This document shows, piece after piece, positions 1 through 12,580 of a stretch of DNA of 61,344 nt. Under the pieces are notes generated by a model that saw only the letters and a program-made list of their open reading frames with translations, was not told where the DNA came from and ran no database searches. The stretch comes from Lingula anatina (lineage: Eukaryota; Brachiopoda; Lingulata; Lingulida; Lingulidae). The stretch lies in the NCBI RefSeq assembly GCF_001039355.2, contig NW_019775623.1:64001-125344 (forward strand), written 5' to 3'. Within the stretch, counting starts at the first letter, position 1. Each line of letters opens with the position of its first letter. A program made the translations under genes and the position numbers.

Positions 1-1312
1 TTATAAATTTGTCATAATTTGAAGATTGACACTGGAATTTTTTTCCTATCAATGAGGTGAGTTGGCCAGCCAATAAGAGCAGTAAAATTGTAGCCTTCTC
101 TCGTGACCTTGACCGTAACTACAGTATATGAGTGAAGTTAGGAGTACTGCTCAGAAGTCAAGCCAGTCCCGTCAAAAACGTCAAGGTCAAATTAGCCTTA
201 TCACCGGCAATATTGGCCTTCCTATTGGTTAAAAGGTATAAATTGTTCCGAAAGAACAAAGAGATATGCTTTTAACTGCCGGTCTACGAAACATGGACAC
301 ATTTTGTGTGGTTAACGGCCATCAATATTTATTATTTTGGAATTCTTTCCACAAAATCTTTTAGAAGAAATTACACTCACGATTATACAGACGGTTTGAA
401 ACGATGTCGACTGACACCTTATAGACTATAACGCAGCAATGCATACCTACAAGTACTTATGGCAAATTTAAATCATCGGTCTGTAGCCCGTAGACAATGT
501 CTGGTGTGGGGAGGAGTTCAACGATCCTCCCTTTTCCAGAAAAAATTCCGTTTCGAATCGAATTCGATATGGACATCTGGGTTTTGGGTCGACTAAGAGG
601 GTAAAAAGGTCCATTTTATTTTAGATAAAACCCCTCTTTTTCAAAGGCCTTTATTTTATTCCGAGAACATGTTGTTTCACCAGTGATCTTTGTTCATCGT
701 CGGATGCAGTTTGTATTGATCGATTAGCAGTGTTGTGCTTGCAAATAAGTACATATTTTCTTAGATTTTATCATTCTATTATTTCCACGTATTGACCGCA
801 ACATTTCCATAAAGGGAAATATATTGTGACATTGTGTCAAAGAAAACGCAGTTTCTCCAGGAATTATTTCTTAAAACATGTTGCATATTAGATCAAGGAA
901 TAGGATTTCTGAGGTACTGAGGTTGGACAAAAGATGAAATTGTGCCAAATTTCAAGGGTACAGTACTTCGTTCACGCAAAAAAAAAAAAAAAAAAAAAAA
1001 AAAGAAAAAAAATTTTTAGGAAAAAAAAACAGGGACTAACTTTGAATGTANTTCTTCAATTACTGACCACTTCTGCTTTGGACAAGTAGGTTCCAAATAT
1101 CTTGTGTCCAGCTTGTTTAGTTAGAACCAAAATGTTTTGCATACGCCGTGCTGTATCGTTGGAAGCCACATGGTGGATGCCATTTAGGTAGAAAGTTCAA
1201 CTAAGTTGATGAAGTAGTTGAAGTCGTCACAACCCGTCCCTAAACTCTCTCTGTGCTTGTAAACAGTTTCACCAGGTGAAGTATTTGGATTTTCAAACTT
1301 TATTGGAATATA
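1..1312. other. Non-coding flank, no gene seen
   Basis: No open frame with coding character or splice support was seen on either strand. It holds a poly-A run near 979-1019 and a single N at 1051, which marks an assembly uncertainty. The right end is the TA dinucleotide flanking the Tc1-like element. Confidence 0.6.
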
Positions 1313-2622
1313 CACTGATGCTCATAAGTTAAGCAACACTTTGTTATTTCTCGAATTTCTCAGCAACCAAAAATTTTATTGAGGCAAAATTTGTACAGTA
1401 GCTAGATATTTCTCCTGTTTTTACTTTGACTTACTGGACCGTGACATTAGAGTATTTTTTACTGTTGGACACGATAGAATATGCAATGGGGGTGCCACTT
1501 GCGAAAAACACAGTTTGGCCATGCCATGAGGAGCTTCCAGTTTGGCTAGTTTCATGGGCACAATTTGTTATTTTGGACCAACCAATGGTTAGAAGAGGAC
1601 GAGGTAATCAGATGGCAAATAATGGGAAGTCATCGTGCTGGGGTGCCAAAGAGACAGATTGCAAGGCAACAAAAAAGCAGCACCAAGTCAAGTGTCTAAG
1701 CTGGTAGCAAAATGGCGCCAAACCCATCATGTATTGGACAAGCCTCTTTCTGGTAGACCAATATTAACCGACTCAAGAGATGAAGATATCTGGTTCGATT
1801 ATGCCACCAGGACCAGTTCATATCAGCAAAACAATGAAAAATTGCCACCGTACGTCATTCAAGGGAGGTGCCCTGTTCAACAATACAGAGACGAAATACC
1901 ATTGGGGTGCATACAATCACACATTCAAGCAAATCCAGAAAGAAAAATCATTTTGGTGCAGGACAATGCGCCCATCCAGAAAGCATGGTCCGTGCAAGAC
2001 GCTCTGCAACAGCGCGGTATCCCACATTTGGATTGGCCTGCATATTTATAAATTCTCAATGTAATCGAGCATGCTTAAGATATGATTGACAGGGCTGTAA
2101 ATGAGAGGCAACGTCCAGTTAGAAACATTAGAGAGGTCCAGCAGGCAGTAAATGAAGAATGGAACCGGCTCTCAAAGCAAGATTGGCAGAATTTGGTGGC
2201 AAGTTGCAGGAGACAATGTGAAGCTTTTGTTCAAAACCAGGGAAAACACACCCGATATTTATTGCATAATAGACGATTAATCATTTATTATCTACAATCT
2301 TCTTTTATTAAAACTAATTTTTAAATGATCGAACTTTAATTTTTCATAATAAGCTGTTTTAATCAGCACGTACTTTTTGCTGTGTGAGCATACTTTTTTG
2401 ACACAAGGTTTGGCATATTTTAGTAACGTTTGGTTAATAAAGTTATTTTGATTATTACAATAAGCTGTGTGGTGTATTTCTTTAACCGAAATATTCAACT
2501 TGAATAAGTTATTTATAAAATATGAAAGAAATATGCATAATCCCACTAACAATGAAATAATGATCATGATAGAAGAAACTTCTGAAAAAATCGGGGTGTT
2601 GCTTAACTTATGAGCATCAGTG
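1313..2622 (+). mobile_element. Tc1/mariner-like DNA transposon, degraded
   Basis: The ends are perfect 27 bp terminal inverted repeats beginning CACTGATGCTCATAAG, at 1313-1339 and 2596-2622. Each is bordered by a TA dinucleotide (1311-1312 and 2623-2624), the target-site duplication expected of the Tc1/mariner superfamily. The element is about 1.31 kb, a normal size for the group. Transposase remnants lie between the repeats on the plus strand. The perfect repeats next to a broken coding region suggest either recent mobilisation by a partner transposase or recent insertion of a non-autonomous copy. Confidence 0.9.
1560..2270 (+). pseudogene. Tc1-like transposase remnant
   Basis: Pieces of a Tc1-family DDE transposase appear in different frames. 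A helix-turn-helix-like stretch (about 1640-1790) includes the residues KPLSGRP, which match the conserved SGRP linker of the family. A catalytic-core piece contains VQDNAP (about 1953-1970), corresponding to the second acidic motif. After a break comes NVIEHAWDMI (about 2058-2088), corresponding to the third acidic motif. The segment that should hold the first catalytic aspartate is missing or unrecognisable, and frameshifts and stops separate the pieces. This copy cannot encode an active enzyme. Confidence 0.85.
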
Positions 2623-3424
2623 TATATTGTGTTTGACTTTTAGGATGATGACTTTATAATACAATAATGCTCATGTTCCTACTAGACTACAAACTTATGA
2701 TAACGATAGTTAATTTCTGTGCCACACAAGCGGACATAGCGAAGACCAGTTTATTTACATATAAGCTTGGGAAGTTAGGTGCAACTCGATTATCTAATAC
2801 TGCTGCTTCATGTAGGTCAACTTTGTCACCTTTTTCTTTTTAAAAATATATATTTATTTTAATTATTATAATAATATTGACTATCCTTATTACCAGAACA
2901 AACAGAATAATTTTTTCTTATTTTAAGACTTTGGTAAGATCATTTGTGTGGAAAGTTCCAAAAAAAAAGAACAAGTTAGCAGAATTTTGCCACAAAACGC
3001 TTTACCCGTAAATACATATTTTGAGAGGAAAAATGTCGGTTAGAGGAAGGTTTGATCCTACAACAGATAATGAGATGAGTAAATCAAAGAAAAGTCAAGG
3101 TTTGAGTAGTGCATGTATTTGTGTTTATCTGATTTTCACGCATCTGTTATCCATCAATCTGAGATCTCTCTCGGAAGACGTTAAAGTGCAGAAGACGTAG
3201 GTGACATGACAAAGCCCATTTATCGCTTTGAGCTGTGCGACATATAGTGCTTCATCCCTGGAGTGCTGGTGACATTTGCAGGGGCGGTTTCTTTACAATA
3301 ACAACGTGGCGTAGCACTGGAGACTGTAGCATGCAAACTGGAAATCACTTAGCCCCTTTACCGGTCAAAATACCTGCAAGGATGCACAGTTTCATCTCCT
3401 CACTACTGTCCTTTTTAAACCCCT

Positions 3425-3430
<6 letters not shown>

Positions 3431-3461
<31 letters not shown>
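3431..3461. repeat. (CT)n microsatellite
   Basis: An uninterrupted CT dinucleotide run follows a short C-rich tract. Confidence 0.95.
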
Positions 3462-3464
<3 letters not shown>

Positions 3465-3991
3465 CGTATAAGTTGGGGTCGTTTCTAGGGCAAATACCAT
3501 GAGTAATAAAAGCAATTTCTATTCAACTAACGACTCTGTCGCTGTAAAATAACACTCCAATTCTTGTTTCGATATGGCGCAGTTAACGTTACAAGTACGA
3601 ATGGAGGAATCCTTCCTTTAATATTGAATCAAAACCAATTTACCAACGGTAATTGCAACTGGTTCCATCTTTGTTCTGAAACAAATCGTCTTTCCCCCCC
3701 TGAACTTTTCTCTTGGCATTGCTATTTTATGTACATGTATGTCTTCGAACGGTATTAAATTTATTTTGCTCGTTTTGATACGATATTATTGATTTTGCAT
3801 TTGGAAATGAGTACCTTAGTAACCAAAACCACTGGTTCTACCCACACGTACTCACTCATGTATTTTGTAATCGCCCAATGTGCAATAGAGTGATGTTTCC
3901 CTATTCATCGATGGATTTTTCATAACGATTACATTATACCTCGTACTGTAACCCTCTACTGCACTCGCGTGAAATATGTTAGTTCTATCAG

Positions 3992-4256
3992 TGATGTTTT
4001 ATTCCAAACCGAAGTCTTTTGCTTTCTCAAAATTTGAATAATACAAATGCAATAGGCAAAGAAGCAAAATAGTGTATAACGTCCAAAGCCTTCGTAGTGA
4101 AATCAAAGCTCTGCGAGACATGATGTTTTATTCCAAAATGCAGGGTTTTTTCTTTTTAAAATTTAAATAATTCAAAAGCAAATGCAACAGGCATGGAAGC
4201 AAGACAGTGTATAACGTCCGGAGTGTTAGTAATGAAATCAAGGGACAACTAGACAC
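3992..4256. repeat. Diverged tandem duplication, about 129 bp unit
   Basis: Two adjacent copies begin with TGATGTTTTATTCCAAA at 3992 and 4121. Both contain GTGTATAACGTCC further on. The copies are clearly diverged, so this is an old duplication. No coding content was seen. Confidence 0.8.
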
Positions 4257-6576
4257 TGCAACGCTTAAATGAACATTGGCGCCGAGAACGTCAAGACAAA
4301 CATACATGCAGAATACCTTTACTTCCCCATACAGAGAAACGATTTAATGTATTTTTACTTACACGATAATTCATATAAGAGAAATGCTTAGTGTACACGC
4401 GAACGGTTTGATATTTTGACTGTGTGATTTCTCACGTTTTCCCCAAATGTCCCCGTTTAATATATTTGTTATTATATTTCACCTGAAGGCAAGAATTAAA
4501 GATATTTAATCTTATATGAAATTATATATGAAATTGAAATTTCTGTACGTGTATCCATTTATCATTGTAATCGTCATACCTTCTACTTTTACAAAAGTCG
4601 AACGATTTTACCATATAGCACAAAACATTTATGTCAACATTCTGGTGGTTTTAAAATCGCCATTCTTGGCTGATGACTTTGATGCATGATTTATCTTGAG
4701 TGTCTAGAGGATTCAACCTGTGCTTCATTGGCTCGTTCGCGAGACGGTGTTTTCCTCTTTTATTTAAAACTTCCTTCTTCCCTCAAAAAAAAAAAAAAAG
4801 CAAAAAAAAAACAAACAATGAAATGCATTTAGCGCAATTCGTACAAAATTAAAAACAGTCAATATTCAATTATATAACACGATCAATATTGGCGAATGTT
4901 TTGCATTAAAAACGTAGGATGGTTGTTGCAGAGTCTCTCTTTTGGAGATCCCACTGATAATAGTCCACTGGAAGACCAGGAGAGTGTTCCTGGCTAAGGA
5001 ACGGGGAAGGTTCTCACACACACACACACACATTACAAAAATTGTTTTTACTCCCCCACCTTTTATTAATACATGGGATCCCACGCACCAATAAGGAAAT
5101 GGTGTTTTAACTCCCGGCGTTGGCAGGATATACATGTCAAGCCAACCAAAGTAAGTCCCTCCAACTTCTTCTTTGACCTTTAAAGGAAGCTTCGAGAATG
5201 CACTGCGTTGTTTTTCTTCAAACTCAATTACCTTCTTCTGAGGACAATTGAAATATGATTTATAATCCATAACAATTCAGATATGATAATCTGTTTTCCC
5301 GTGTTGCGCAGCATGTTGTCAATACCACCTCTTTTTTTTAACGAGCAATTTTTCAGTGATTCATAAACCATGAAAAAGATTTACCGCATAATTCCCCTTC
5401 TTAATATCAAACGCGATTCTCTTCTTCGCACCGCGCATACGCACGCGTTAGTATCGTATGTCATCAAAATGAAATGATTTTTTACATGCCGGGGAAGAGG
5501 GGGGGTAGAAACTCAAAGGCCAATACGTTCAAAAGGGAATGAGATATTGGGTTTTCAACACTATCATTGATAATTTCTTCACGTATCCTTTGTTCACCTG
5601 TTCCTAACCTTCTGTCTTCGCCTCGGATTACCTGCACAACCGGGCATGACAGATCTGGAGCTAATATGTCACTCTCTTTTGTGAGAAGTGCTGCTGCGGT
5701 AATCCATATATCTAATCGCTCTAATTTCCGATCAAATAACAACTATTTTTTATCCACTTTGCTACTGAGATCGTTTAGGAATAGCGCTGATGCTGGGGGA
5801 GCAAATGGCGGCAACTAGAGACAATTTAAACGAGGGATCTTCCGCTGCTTAGAGGCAATTATGTGTGATAAATGATCTGGTATCTCTGGCCACAAACCTC
5901 GTAATTGGAACTAATTGGAGATCAAGCGCCGAGGCATTATTGGTTCATGCTGTTACTTTTTATATCAGGAAGCCTTGGTATTGAAAACGAGCGTCTCAAT
6001 TAGAAAGAATTGTGGGCGGCGCAATTTAGCCCTTCTCTCGGGTAAAATACGATAAATTTTTAATGAAGATTAAAATTCCTGATCCAATCGCTGACAAACA
6101 GTATATGAAAACCAACACAGATTGCGTGTTACTTCTTGCTTAACGTTTTATCTGTTACTTCCATTTTTCACGTATACTGTTTATATATATAATCCATCGC
6201 GGTAATACATGGTTTGAGCTAAACCACATGTATATAAGTGAATATGTTTAATGCCTTTGAACAAAGACAAAGACGTTTCGTCTACCTTTCAGAAACCTCA
6301 AATTCCATGAAGGAAGACCCTGTTGGATGACGTCACGGCTGCCTGAAGGTCGCTAGAATTCATCAAATGCATAGACAGTTGGACTTGCAGCATGACTCAC
6401 TGAGGGACTAGGTTTAGAAAGTAAAGACATTTCGTCGTCTGAGTTTCATGTGGTCACGCAAGAGTTTTCTGGTTTTGGCACAATCAGTTTGAAGTATAAG
6501 AGAAGATTATCTGACACGACAACGCTCACATCTGAGAATGAGCGGAACATTGTTAATGTAGAGGTAACAAAGAACC

Positions 6577-7035
6577 ATGCGCATAATAGATTTTCTAGGG
6601 TTTCTGCTGGCAGCATTGGATGCGATACCAAGTAAGTATTCAGTATTCAGCGATATTTTTAATGAATGGCTTTGTTTATTTTTGCTACATTGGATGATTA
6701 ACTTAGTTGTTTATCTGTTTATTTATTAACCGTCATTTTATTGAATCATACATTTCCTTTTTTTTTTTAATTTTTATGTTGTATTCTGAAAGCATTTCAA
6801 TTATTTGTCATCGGGTATCATTTCACTGCTGGAGTTCTGCACAAACTATCCAGAAAATCTATGCTCTGTGTTTTTCGGTGATCAAGAACGTAGATACACA
6901 TTACTGAGAATCGCACCAGAAACAACTAGGTGTCATACCCTAGGTCTTGGAAGCCAAATCTGGAACCGAAGCCATGTCGAATACGTGCATTGTAGTATAC
7001 AACACGGGTTATTTCACAGGGAGCAGTCCAGCTAG
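6577..7035 (+). CDS. Possible secreted protein, signal-peptide exon plus downstream frame (tentative)
   Basis: An ATG at 6577 opens a short hydrophobic frame (MRIIDFLGFLLAALDAIP) that looks like a signal peptide. It ends at a consensus donor (A|GTAAGT, exon end about 6631, phase 1). About 200 bases later an open frame (about 6829-7035) encodes residues including EFCTNYPENLCSVFFG and ends in a stop. I could not find an acceptor that joins the two in the right phase, so the exon structure is unproven. The family is not recognised. It may be chance. Confidence 0.2.
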
Positions 7036-7049
7036 CACAGAACTTTATT

Positions 7050-7111
7050 ATAACGTTACCATAACGTTTACATAACCAACCAACGTTATAGTAACGTTAT
7101 AGTAACGTTAT
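7050..7111. repeat. AACGTT palindrome cluster forming an imperfect inverted repeat
   Basis: Five AACGTT palindromes occur in about 60 bp, at 7052, 7063, 7082, 7093 and 7104. The left arm (ATAACGTTACCATAACGTT) is the reverse complement of the right arm with one mismatch, leaving a loop of about 13 bases. This could extrude a hairpin. The function is unknown. Confidence 0.8.
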
Positions 7112-9015
7112 GTGTTTGCTTGGGGTACACTTATCTCGACCACCCCAGATTGACAACTAGGTACTAATGTGAAATCACGCCACAAAGTTTTTCACTCCCC
7201 TTCACTGGTTTTCCACAATCTTGATTTCTGAATTTAGTAAATTAAAAAGCCTTGCCGCCCTCTGCGGCTCCTTTTACTAAGTAGCTGACTCTCGTACGAA
7301 ATAACCATGCAGATTAATTTATGGAAGAATGGGGTTCCCATATTATTAGTGCAGGCTAGGGTTATTTGGAGTATTGGGGTTAGTACATGGGACGAAAGTC
7401 ACCTGTAATGTAATTGGGAACTGACTACGGTTCGTAGCAGACTACCATACCGAGGGGCGTAACAAGGGCCTAGGATCCTCAGTTCCGGGGATTCAATCGC
7501 ATTTAAAAAAGTTTATGACGATGTTCTAAAAGCAGTGTAAGGAATCACTAACCTCACACAGGGTTTATTACACGAATAGGTAACCTTAAAGCGGCGTGTT
7601 TGGTTCAGTTTTTGATTGTACAAATTATTTTCACTATCAACGCAGCTGATGGTTCATTTCCATTCTGAAGTCAGGGAGCTCACGATTTTCTCTTGGCAGA
7701 GTGTAAATTATAGATGGAAATTACACACAGTAGAGGCGCCATGTGTTGTAATTGGTTTATTAATGCACCCTGGGTTTTAGAGACGACTGGAAACTCTCTG
7801 AGTCTCTGATATCTGCTGTGTTCTGGGAAAGTCAGAGCGATTCTGATTGTAGGGAGGTGGGTTTTAAGTGACCCCTTGGGGTGGTTTATGCTTTTAACGG
7901 GAAAAGAACATAATGCAGATGCGTTGGTGAACTAAATAAAGGCCCGCCCTTTATCAGGTTTGGTAACAAATTATATATAAGGTGTTCAGTAATGAGCCAT
8001 CATCAACGTTGGACCCGAAGGGCTGAGGGGATGCTTAAACTTGGCCTCTTCCTTTCCTCGCAAAAACCACCAAAACAAAACAAAAGCGAGTTAGTTCCCA
8101 TCGCTGTCCCATGTATACATATACATGTATAGCTGTATTACAGTAAAATTGTGCTGGCCTGTTTTGTTACAAAGCCCTTTTGCATTGACCCCCCCCCCCC
8201 CAATAAAAATGGAACCACCAGAGATATTACCATACTATGAGAGGTACATATGCAAAATGTTACCAGACATTTTCTAGCGAATACATTTTTATAAGTTTTT
8301 TCTAACCGAGGACAGTTCACAGGTTATGTACGGTTCATAGGGTATGTACAGAGTATATATGTACAGGGTTGTACATCTGTACTAGAATCCGAACAGCTTA
8401 TGTGGATGAATGTCTGATATAGCATCTGATATAAGTAAACATTTTACTGTCATTGGAAATTAGAGGTAAACTTCGTGTCGTCATTCGAGACAAGAAAACA
8501 CGCGATAATCCTCGTGAGGTGAAGATAGGGCGTAATTCTATGCCACTGGAATGTCATCTTAGAAAGCAATAAAAAGGGTGACACGCAAAAAAATGTTGAA
8601 TTCGTGTTGTTGAACAACAAACAGGTGGTGTAATGAAACAGATCTGAAGAGCAACAACCAGGAAAATAATGGATAAATTCTGTCAGCTTTTATTCGCTAC
8701 CCCACCGTACTGGCTAGTTTGTCTTTATTTCTGACCTCTGACCTCACATATTTCGGATGTTTTCAAAATGTCCATAGGTGTAAAATATTTTGTTTCGTTA
8801 AGTATTTCAAGTTAAAGGTTTTGATATTAACCAGAATAAAAATGGTATGCATAATTGTATATGCATGCATGCGTGCGTGTGTGTGTGCGAAAGTGCTTGC
8901 GTGCCCCTTGTGTTTCACTGTATGAAAAAGTGCACACGTATCATGTGTCTCTGTACCCGTGAGTGAGCATATCTCGCCAAGACGTGTGTTTGAGCTTTCC
9001 CTCAAATGTCTCTGT

Positions 9016-9074
<59 letters not shown>

Positions 9075-10974
9075 GGGGATGGTTCTTGGTCCTAGCGTGT
9101 GTGTAACTAGACAGCCGACTAGATATGTTATTATCTCAAATGTGCTTGATAACCTAAATTGCAAGAAACCTTATAACCGGTGATACAATATGCGATAATT
9201 CAACAATTACTCAAGCTGAAGCAATAACTGGGATAAAGATTCATCAATGATTCAATGCCCAGCCGTAATCTAAAGTTCTCGTGAGTATGTGTTTTGAAGC
9301 ATTTTGACGGTTAATTGTTTGAATTAATATAATAATGTTTTGAATGGCATCTTTTAGTATTTCGAACAAATTGAATGTAGCAATTGAATCAGTTCTATCG
9401 TACCAAGGCTCGCTAGATAGGCGAACATTGAAGACATCATGGTAAGTAGAATATAGTAGTACCACTACTATCAAAGTCAGTTCATACGTGTAAACCGACG
9501 CCTCACATATATAGGTGTTTGAAAGAAAGATACGCGACTTACATGTACTATAAGACCGTTTAATGAGACTTTTAAGGCTATTTACATTCCCGCTAAATAA
9601 TGTGCGACAGTCTGCTAAAAATGACCCGAAAACTGGTGTTAACTTTAAGACTAAACTTATGGTCAATATTTGTCCATGATAGATAAGGGTTATAATTCAG
9701 ACTGTGTAACGGCCTGCAGGTCAGTTAGGATCGAGGCAAATATATATATATATATATATTCAGTTGAGTAAAATGTGCTTGTGCCGCTAGCAAAGCGAGC
9801 CCAAATAGAAGTGCTTCGCTGGATATAAAGTATATATATATGTATGCCAAAGGTACAACTTACTCCGTTATACTACTTATGCAGACTTTGTATCCTATTT
9901 GCTCAAGTTATCATACAATCATGTCACAAATTCATTGGGTTAGTGCATGTAGTTCTACCTTTTTCTAGAAAGAAAATCGTCAGTCCGAAATTTAGTTTTA
10001 TCTTTAAAGTTTTAAATCTTAGTTTATTTGACCGGGATAATTCAGTTGTTGCAGCTCCCGTAAAGTGTAGTAGTATCTCTACCGCCTTATCTAATGTACT
10101 TAGTGTACGTCGTATATTAGATGTGGAGACTGTTATCCTTCGATATACATTAGCGTCAACCGGTCGCTATCAATCACGACTCTTGACAAGCTTGTAGAAT
10201 ATTTGATGAAATGTGCCACAAATACTCACGCAGTAGTCTTCAGACCCGCGCCATATGCTAAAAAAAAAAAAAAAAACTAACAGAAATCGCACTGGGTAAA
10301 ACTACGGATTATATCCAACGGAATGGAGGAGAAAACGGTCAATTTGGAAAAATCTGATACAAGTTTATCATCTCTTGGCTCCTTGAAGACACCAAAACAT
10401 ACAGTATGTAGCCGGGCCTGTATCAAGCCATTTCAAAGGGGAGGTAATTTGCTTCAATAGTGAACCTTTTTAGATGTACCCCGTTGGTTGACCCAATCTG
10501 AGAAATGGCATAGAATTTATATCACATTTTGAGTCAGGGTGGGCATTCTCCGGCCAAAAGTTTGGTTCATTCGAAGCCCTTACCCCTACCCACGGACCTA
10601 TAGCGTTCAGGTACCGGTGTACGGTAGTTCGGAGATTCACTGCATGGAGGCTTCGAGGCCTCTCTGTTCATTTGGAAGCCGAATTTTAGATGTCTGAAAG
10701 ATCGTTTCCCAAACTATTTCTATGCATGTTCGGGGGTACATTGTCCTATAGTGCAATTGCGATTTTCACCATAGTCAGTGTTCGTGGTCGTCATGGGTGA
10801 TGTTTTGAAACTACAATGTATAAATGTACTTTTAATTTTAAAGTAACCTTTGGACCAATACTCATACGGTCGCTTGACCTCTGGACTAATTAATATAGGG
10901 ACCAGCAAAGATGCGGAGTCTTTTTTGCTGGAAGAACATTTAGCCAGTTTTTTTTTCTATCTGTATTGCTTCAG
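7112..10974. other. Intergenic region, no supported gene
   Basis: It holds an (AT)n tract at 9018-9072, a shorter AT tract near 9740-9760 and a poly-C run near 8190. Frames of 140 codons (minus, 9244-9666) and 117 codons (plus, 9844-10197) show no recognisable domain and no flanking splice signals, so they are not called as genes. Confidence 0.5.
9018..9072. repeat. (AT)n microsatellite
   Basis: About 27 uninterrupted AT dinucleotides. Confidence 0.95.
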
Positions 10975-11219
10975 TGACCCCTCAGGGCAATGACCCTCTG
11001 CGGCGTCTGGTCGTACAGAGCGGGTCACGGCTGGTCCCCATGGTAATTCCATGGAAATCACCTAGGACATCAACGTCAATCTTAATAAATGATGGCGTGT
11101 ACGAGAAAAGGCCATGGTCAATGCGACTGATCGATGAATCTTCTCAGCGCATGGATTTAAATAAAAAAGGAAATCAAATCCCGGATATTGTTCTCTATGC
11201 CTGGATACCCGTGCAATGA
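10975..11219 (+). CDS. Unrecognised terminal coding exon (copy 1)
   Basis: A long polypyrimidine tract and CAG acceptor (10972-10974) precede an open frame of 81 codons that enters in phase 1 and ends at TGA (11217-11219). The peptide has a balanced, coding-like composition and includes SGSRLVPMVIPW near its start and PDIVLYAWIPVQ at its end. No family was recognised, and no upstream exon could be assigned. The same frame is preserved in the second tandem copy. It may be the last exon of a plus-strand gene whose other exons lie upstream, or a pseudo-exon fixed by duplication. Confidence 0.4.
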
Positions 11220-11442
11220 CACCGTCTGGCGCGACGTTGATTGGCATAGATTTTTTGGGTTTAAACACGAGAATTCAATGACAGATCCAGTCGGTACATG
11301 GAACACAGGTGGGCACAGCCCTCTCTTTCGCCATTCACTCCCATCCCCCCCCCCACCCCACCCACCCACCTCCAACACCCCAGGATAAAAAGATAACCAA
11401 GAAAATGGTCCATCCCTGGATCCACATGATTTACTTAGACCC

Positions 11443-11639
11443 CATTCCCATAGATTTTAGATCAATCTATCCCTGTGGGGAGTCTCACTAGATTACTGCC
11501 AGCTTAGCCGGCTTAAGCGTCTGTCCCGCCTACTAAAAGCTGTAAGGGGGTAATTAACTATGGTGCTCGCACGGCTGACTGCAATTTAGCGTGAAACCCC
11601 AGGGAGTTAGGTCGATCTAAATCTTAATCTCTGGGAATG
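11443..11639. mobile_element. MITE-like element, copy A
   Basis: An element of about 197 bp bounded by CATTCCCATAGATTTTAGATC and a right end whose reverse complement is CATTCCCAGAGATTAAGATT. There is no coding content. Related copies lie at 12257-12469 and 52058-52262. The inverted ends and dispersed copies suggest a miniature inverted-repeat transposable element; the superfamily is unclear. Confidence 0.7.
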
Positions 11640-11800
11640 CACTCTTAGACAACCCTAGTCTGCTGTTTAGAATGTGTCGAACGAAGAAAGGCCAAAAAGA
11701 ATTAAAAATCCGCTGCACTCCCTTCTAAAAACCCCTTTGCCCCCCCCCCCCCCCCCCCCCNACTAAAAACTAGAAACTAGACACTAGATTCAGCGCTCTT

Positions 11801-12037
11801 CAGGGCAATGACCCTCTGCGGCGTCTGGTCGTACAGAGCGGGTCACGGCTGGTCCCCATGGTAATTCCATGGACATCACCTAGGACATCAACGTCAATCT
11901 TAATAAATGATGGCGTGTACGAGAAAAGGCCATGGTCAATGCGACTGATCGATGAATCTTCTCAGCGCATGGATTTAAATAAAAAAGGAAATCAAATCCC
12001 GGATATTGTTCTCTATGCCTGGATACCCGTGCAATGA
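11801..12037 (+). CDS. Unrecognised terminal exon, duplicated copy 2 (5'-truncated)
   Basis: Copy of the exon at 10975-11219. The frame stays open to the same TGA, with at least one substitution (a lysine codon becomes threonine near the PW residues). The long pyrimidine tract of copy 1 is absent because the duplication starts inside the exon. A short CTCTTCAG just upstream could act as an acceptor but is weak. It may be a non-functional copy. Confidence 0.3.
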   Translation, partial: QGNDPLRRLVVQSGSRLVPMVIPWTSPRTSTSILINDGVYEKRPWSMRLIDESSQRMDLNKKGNQIPDIVLYAWIPVQ

Positions 12038-12256
12038 CACCGTCTGGCGCGACGTTGATTGGCATAGATTTTTTGGGTTTAAACACGAGAATTCAATGAC
12101 AGATCCAGTCGGTACATGGAACACAGATGGGCACAGCCCTCTCTTTCGCCATTCACTCCCATCCCCCCCCCCCACCCACCCACCTCCAACACCCCAGGAT
12201 AAAAAGATAACCAAGAAAATGTTCCATCCCTGGATCCACATGATTTACTTAGACCC

Positions 12257-12469
12257 CATTCCCATAGATTTTAGATCAATCTATCCCTGTGGGGAGTCTC
12301 ACTAGATTACTGCCAGCTTAGCCGGCTTAAGCGTCTGGCCCGCCTACTAAAAGCTGTAAGGGTGTAATTAACTATGGTGCTCGCACGGCTGACTGCAATT
12401 TAGCGTGAAACCCCAGGGAGAGGTCGATCTAAATCTTAATCTCCGAATCGATCTAAATCTCTGGGAATG
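12257..12469. mobile_element. MITE-like element, copy B
   Basis: Duplicated with the tandem unit. It has the same ends as copy A but carries a small internal repeat of the ATCGATCTAAATCT segment near its right end. Confidence 0.7.
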
Positions 12470-12580
12470 CACTCTTACACTACCTATAGTCCACTGTTTA
12501 GCATGTGTCGAACGAAGAAAGGCTAAAAAATAATAAAAATCCTCTGCACTCCCTCCTCCAACCCCCCTCCCCCCCCCCCC

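Larger units (their letters stand above)
2623..6576. other. Intergenic region, no supported gene
   Basis: Apart from the CT microsatellite and a short tandem duplication listed separately, nothing could be supported. A 134-codon minus-strand frame at 4866-5270 runs through a CA microsatellite and has no splice or domain support. Frames at 5482-5818 overlap on opposite strands. Confidence 0.5.
10983..12580. repeat. Tandem duplication, unit about 780 bp
   Basis: Copy 1 (10983-11760) and copy 2 (11801-12580) are nearly identical, with an offset of 818 bases at the left end. Both contain the candidate terminal exon, a G/C-rich spacer, a MITE-like element and a C-rich tail. Copy 1 ends in a poly-C run followed by an N at 11761, and copy 2 also ends in poly-C. 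Small indels in the C-rich segments separate the copies. Confidence 0.92.

Noticed and set aside
4866-5270. 134-codon minus-strand ORF
   Set aside because: It runs through a CA microsatellite, has no recognisable domain and no splice signals that would make it an exon.
8959-9183. ORF with a long Tyr-Ile repeat
   Set aside because: It is simply translation of the AT microsatellite.
9244-10197. 140- and 117-codon ORFs on opposite strands
   Set aside because: No family resemblance, no signal peptide and no flanking splice sites; composition looks like AT-rich intergenic DNA.
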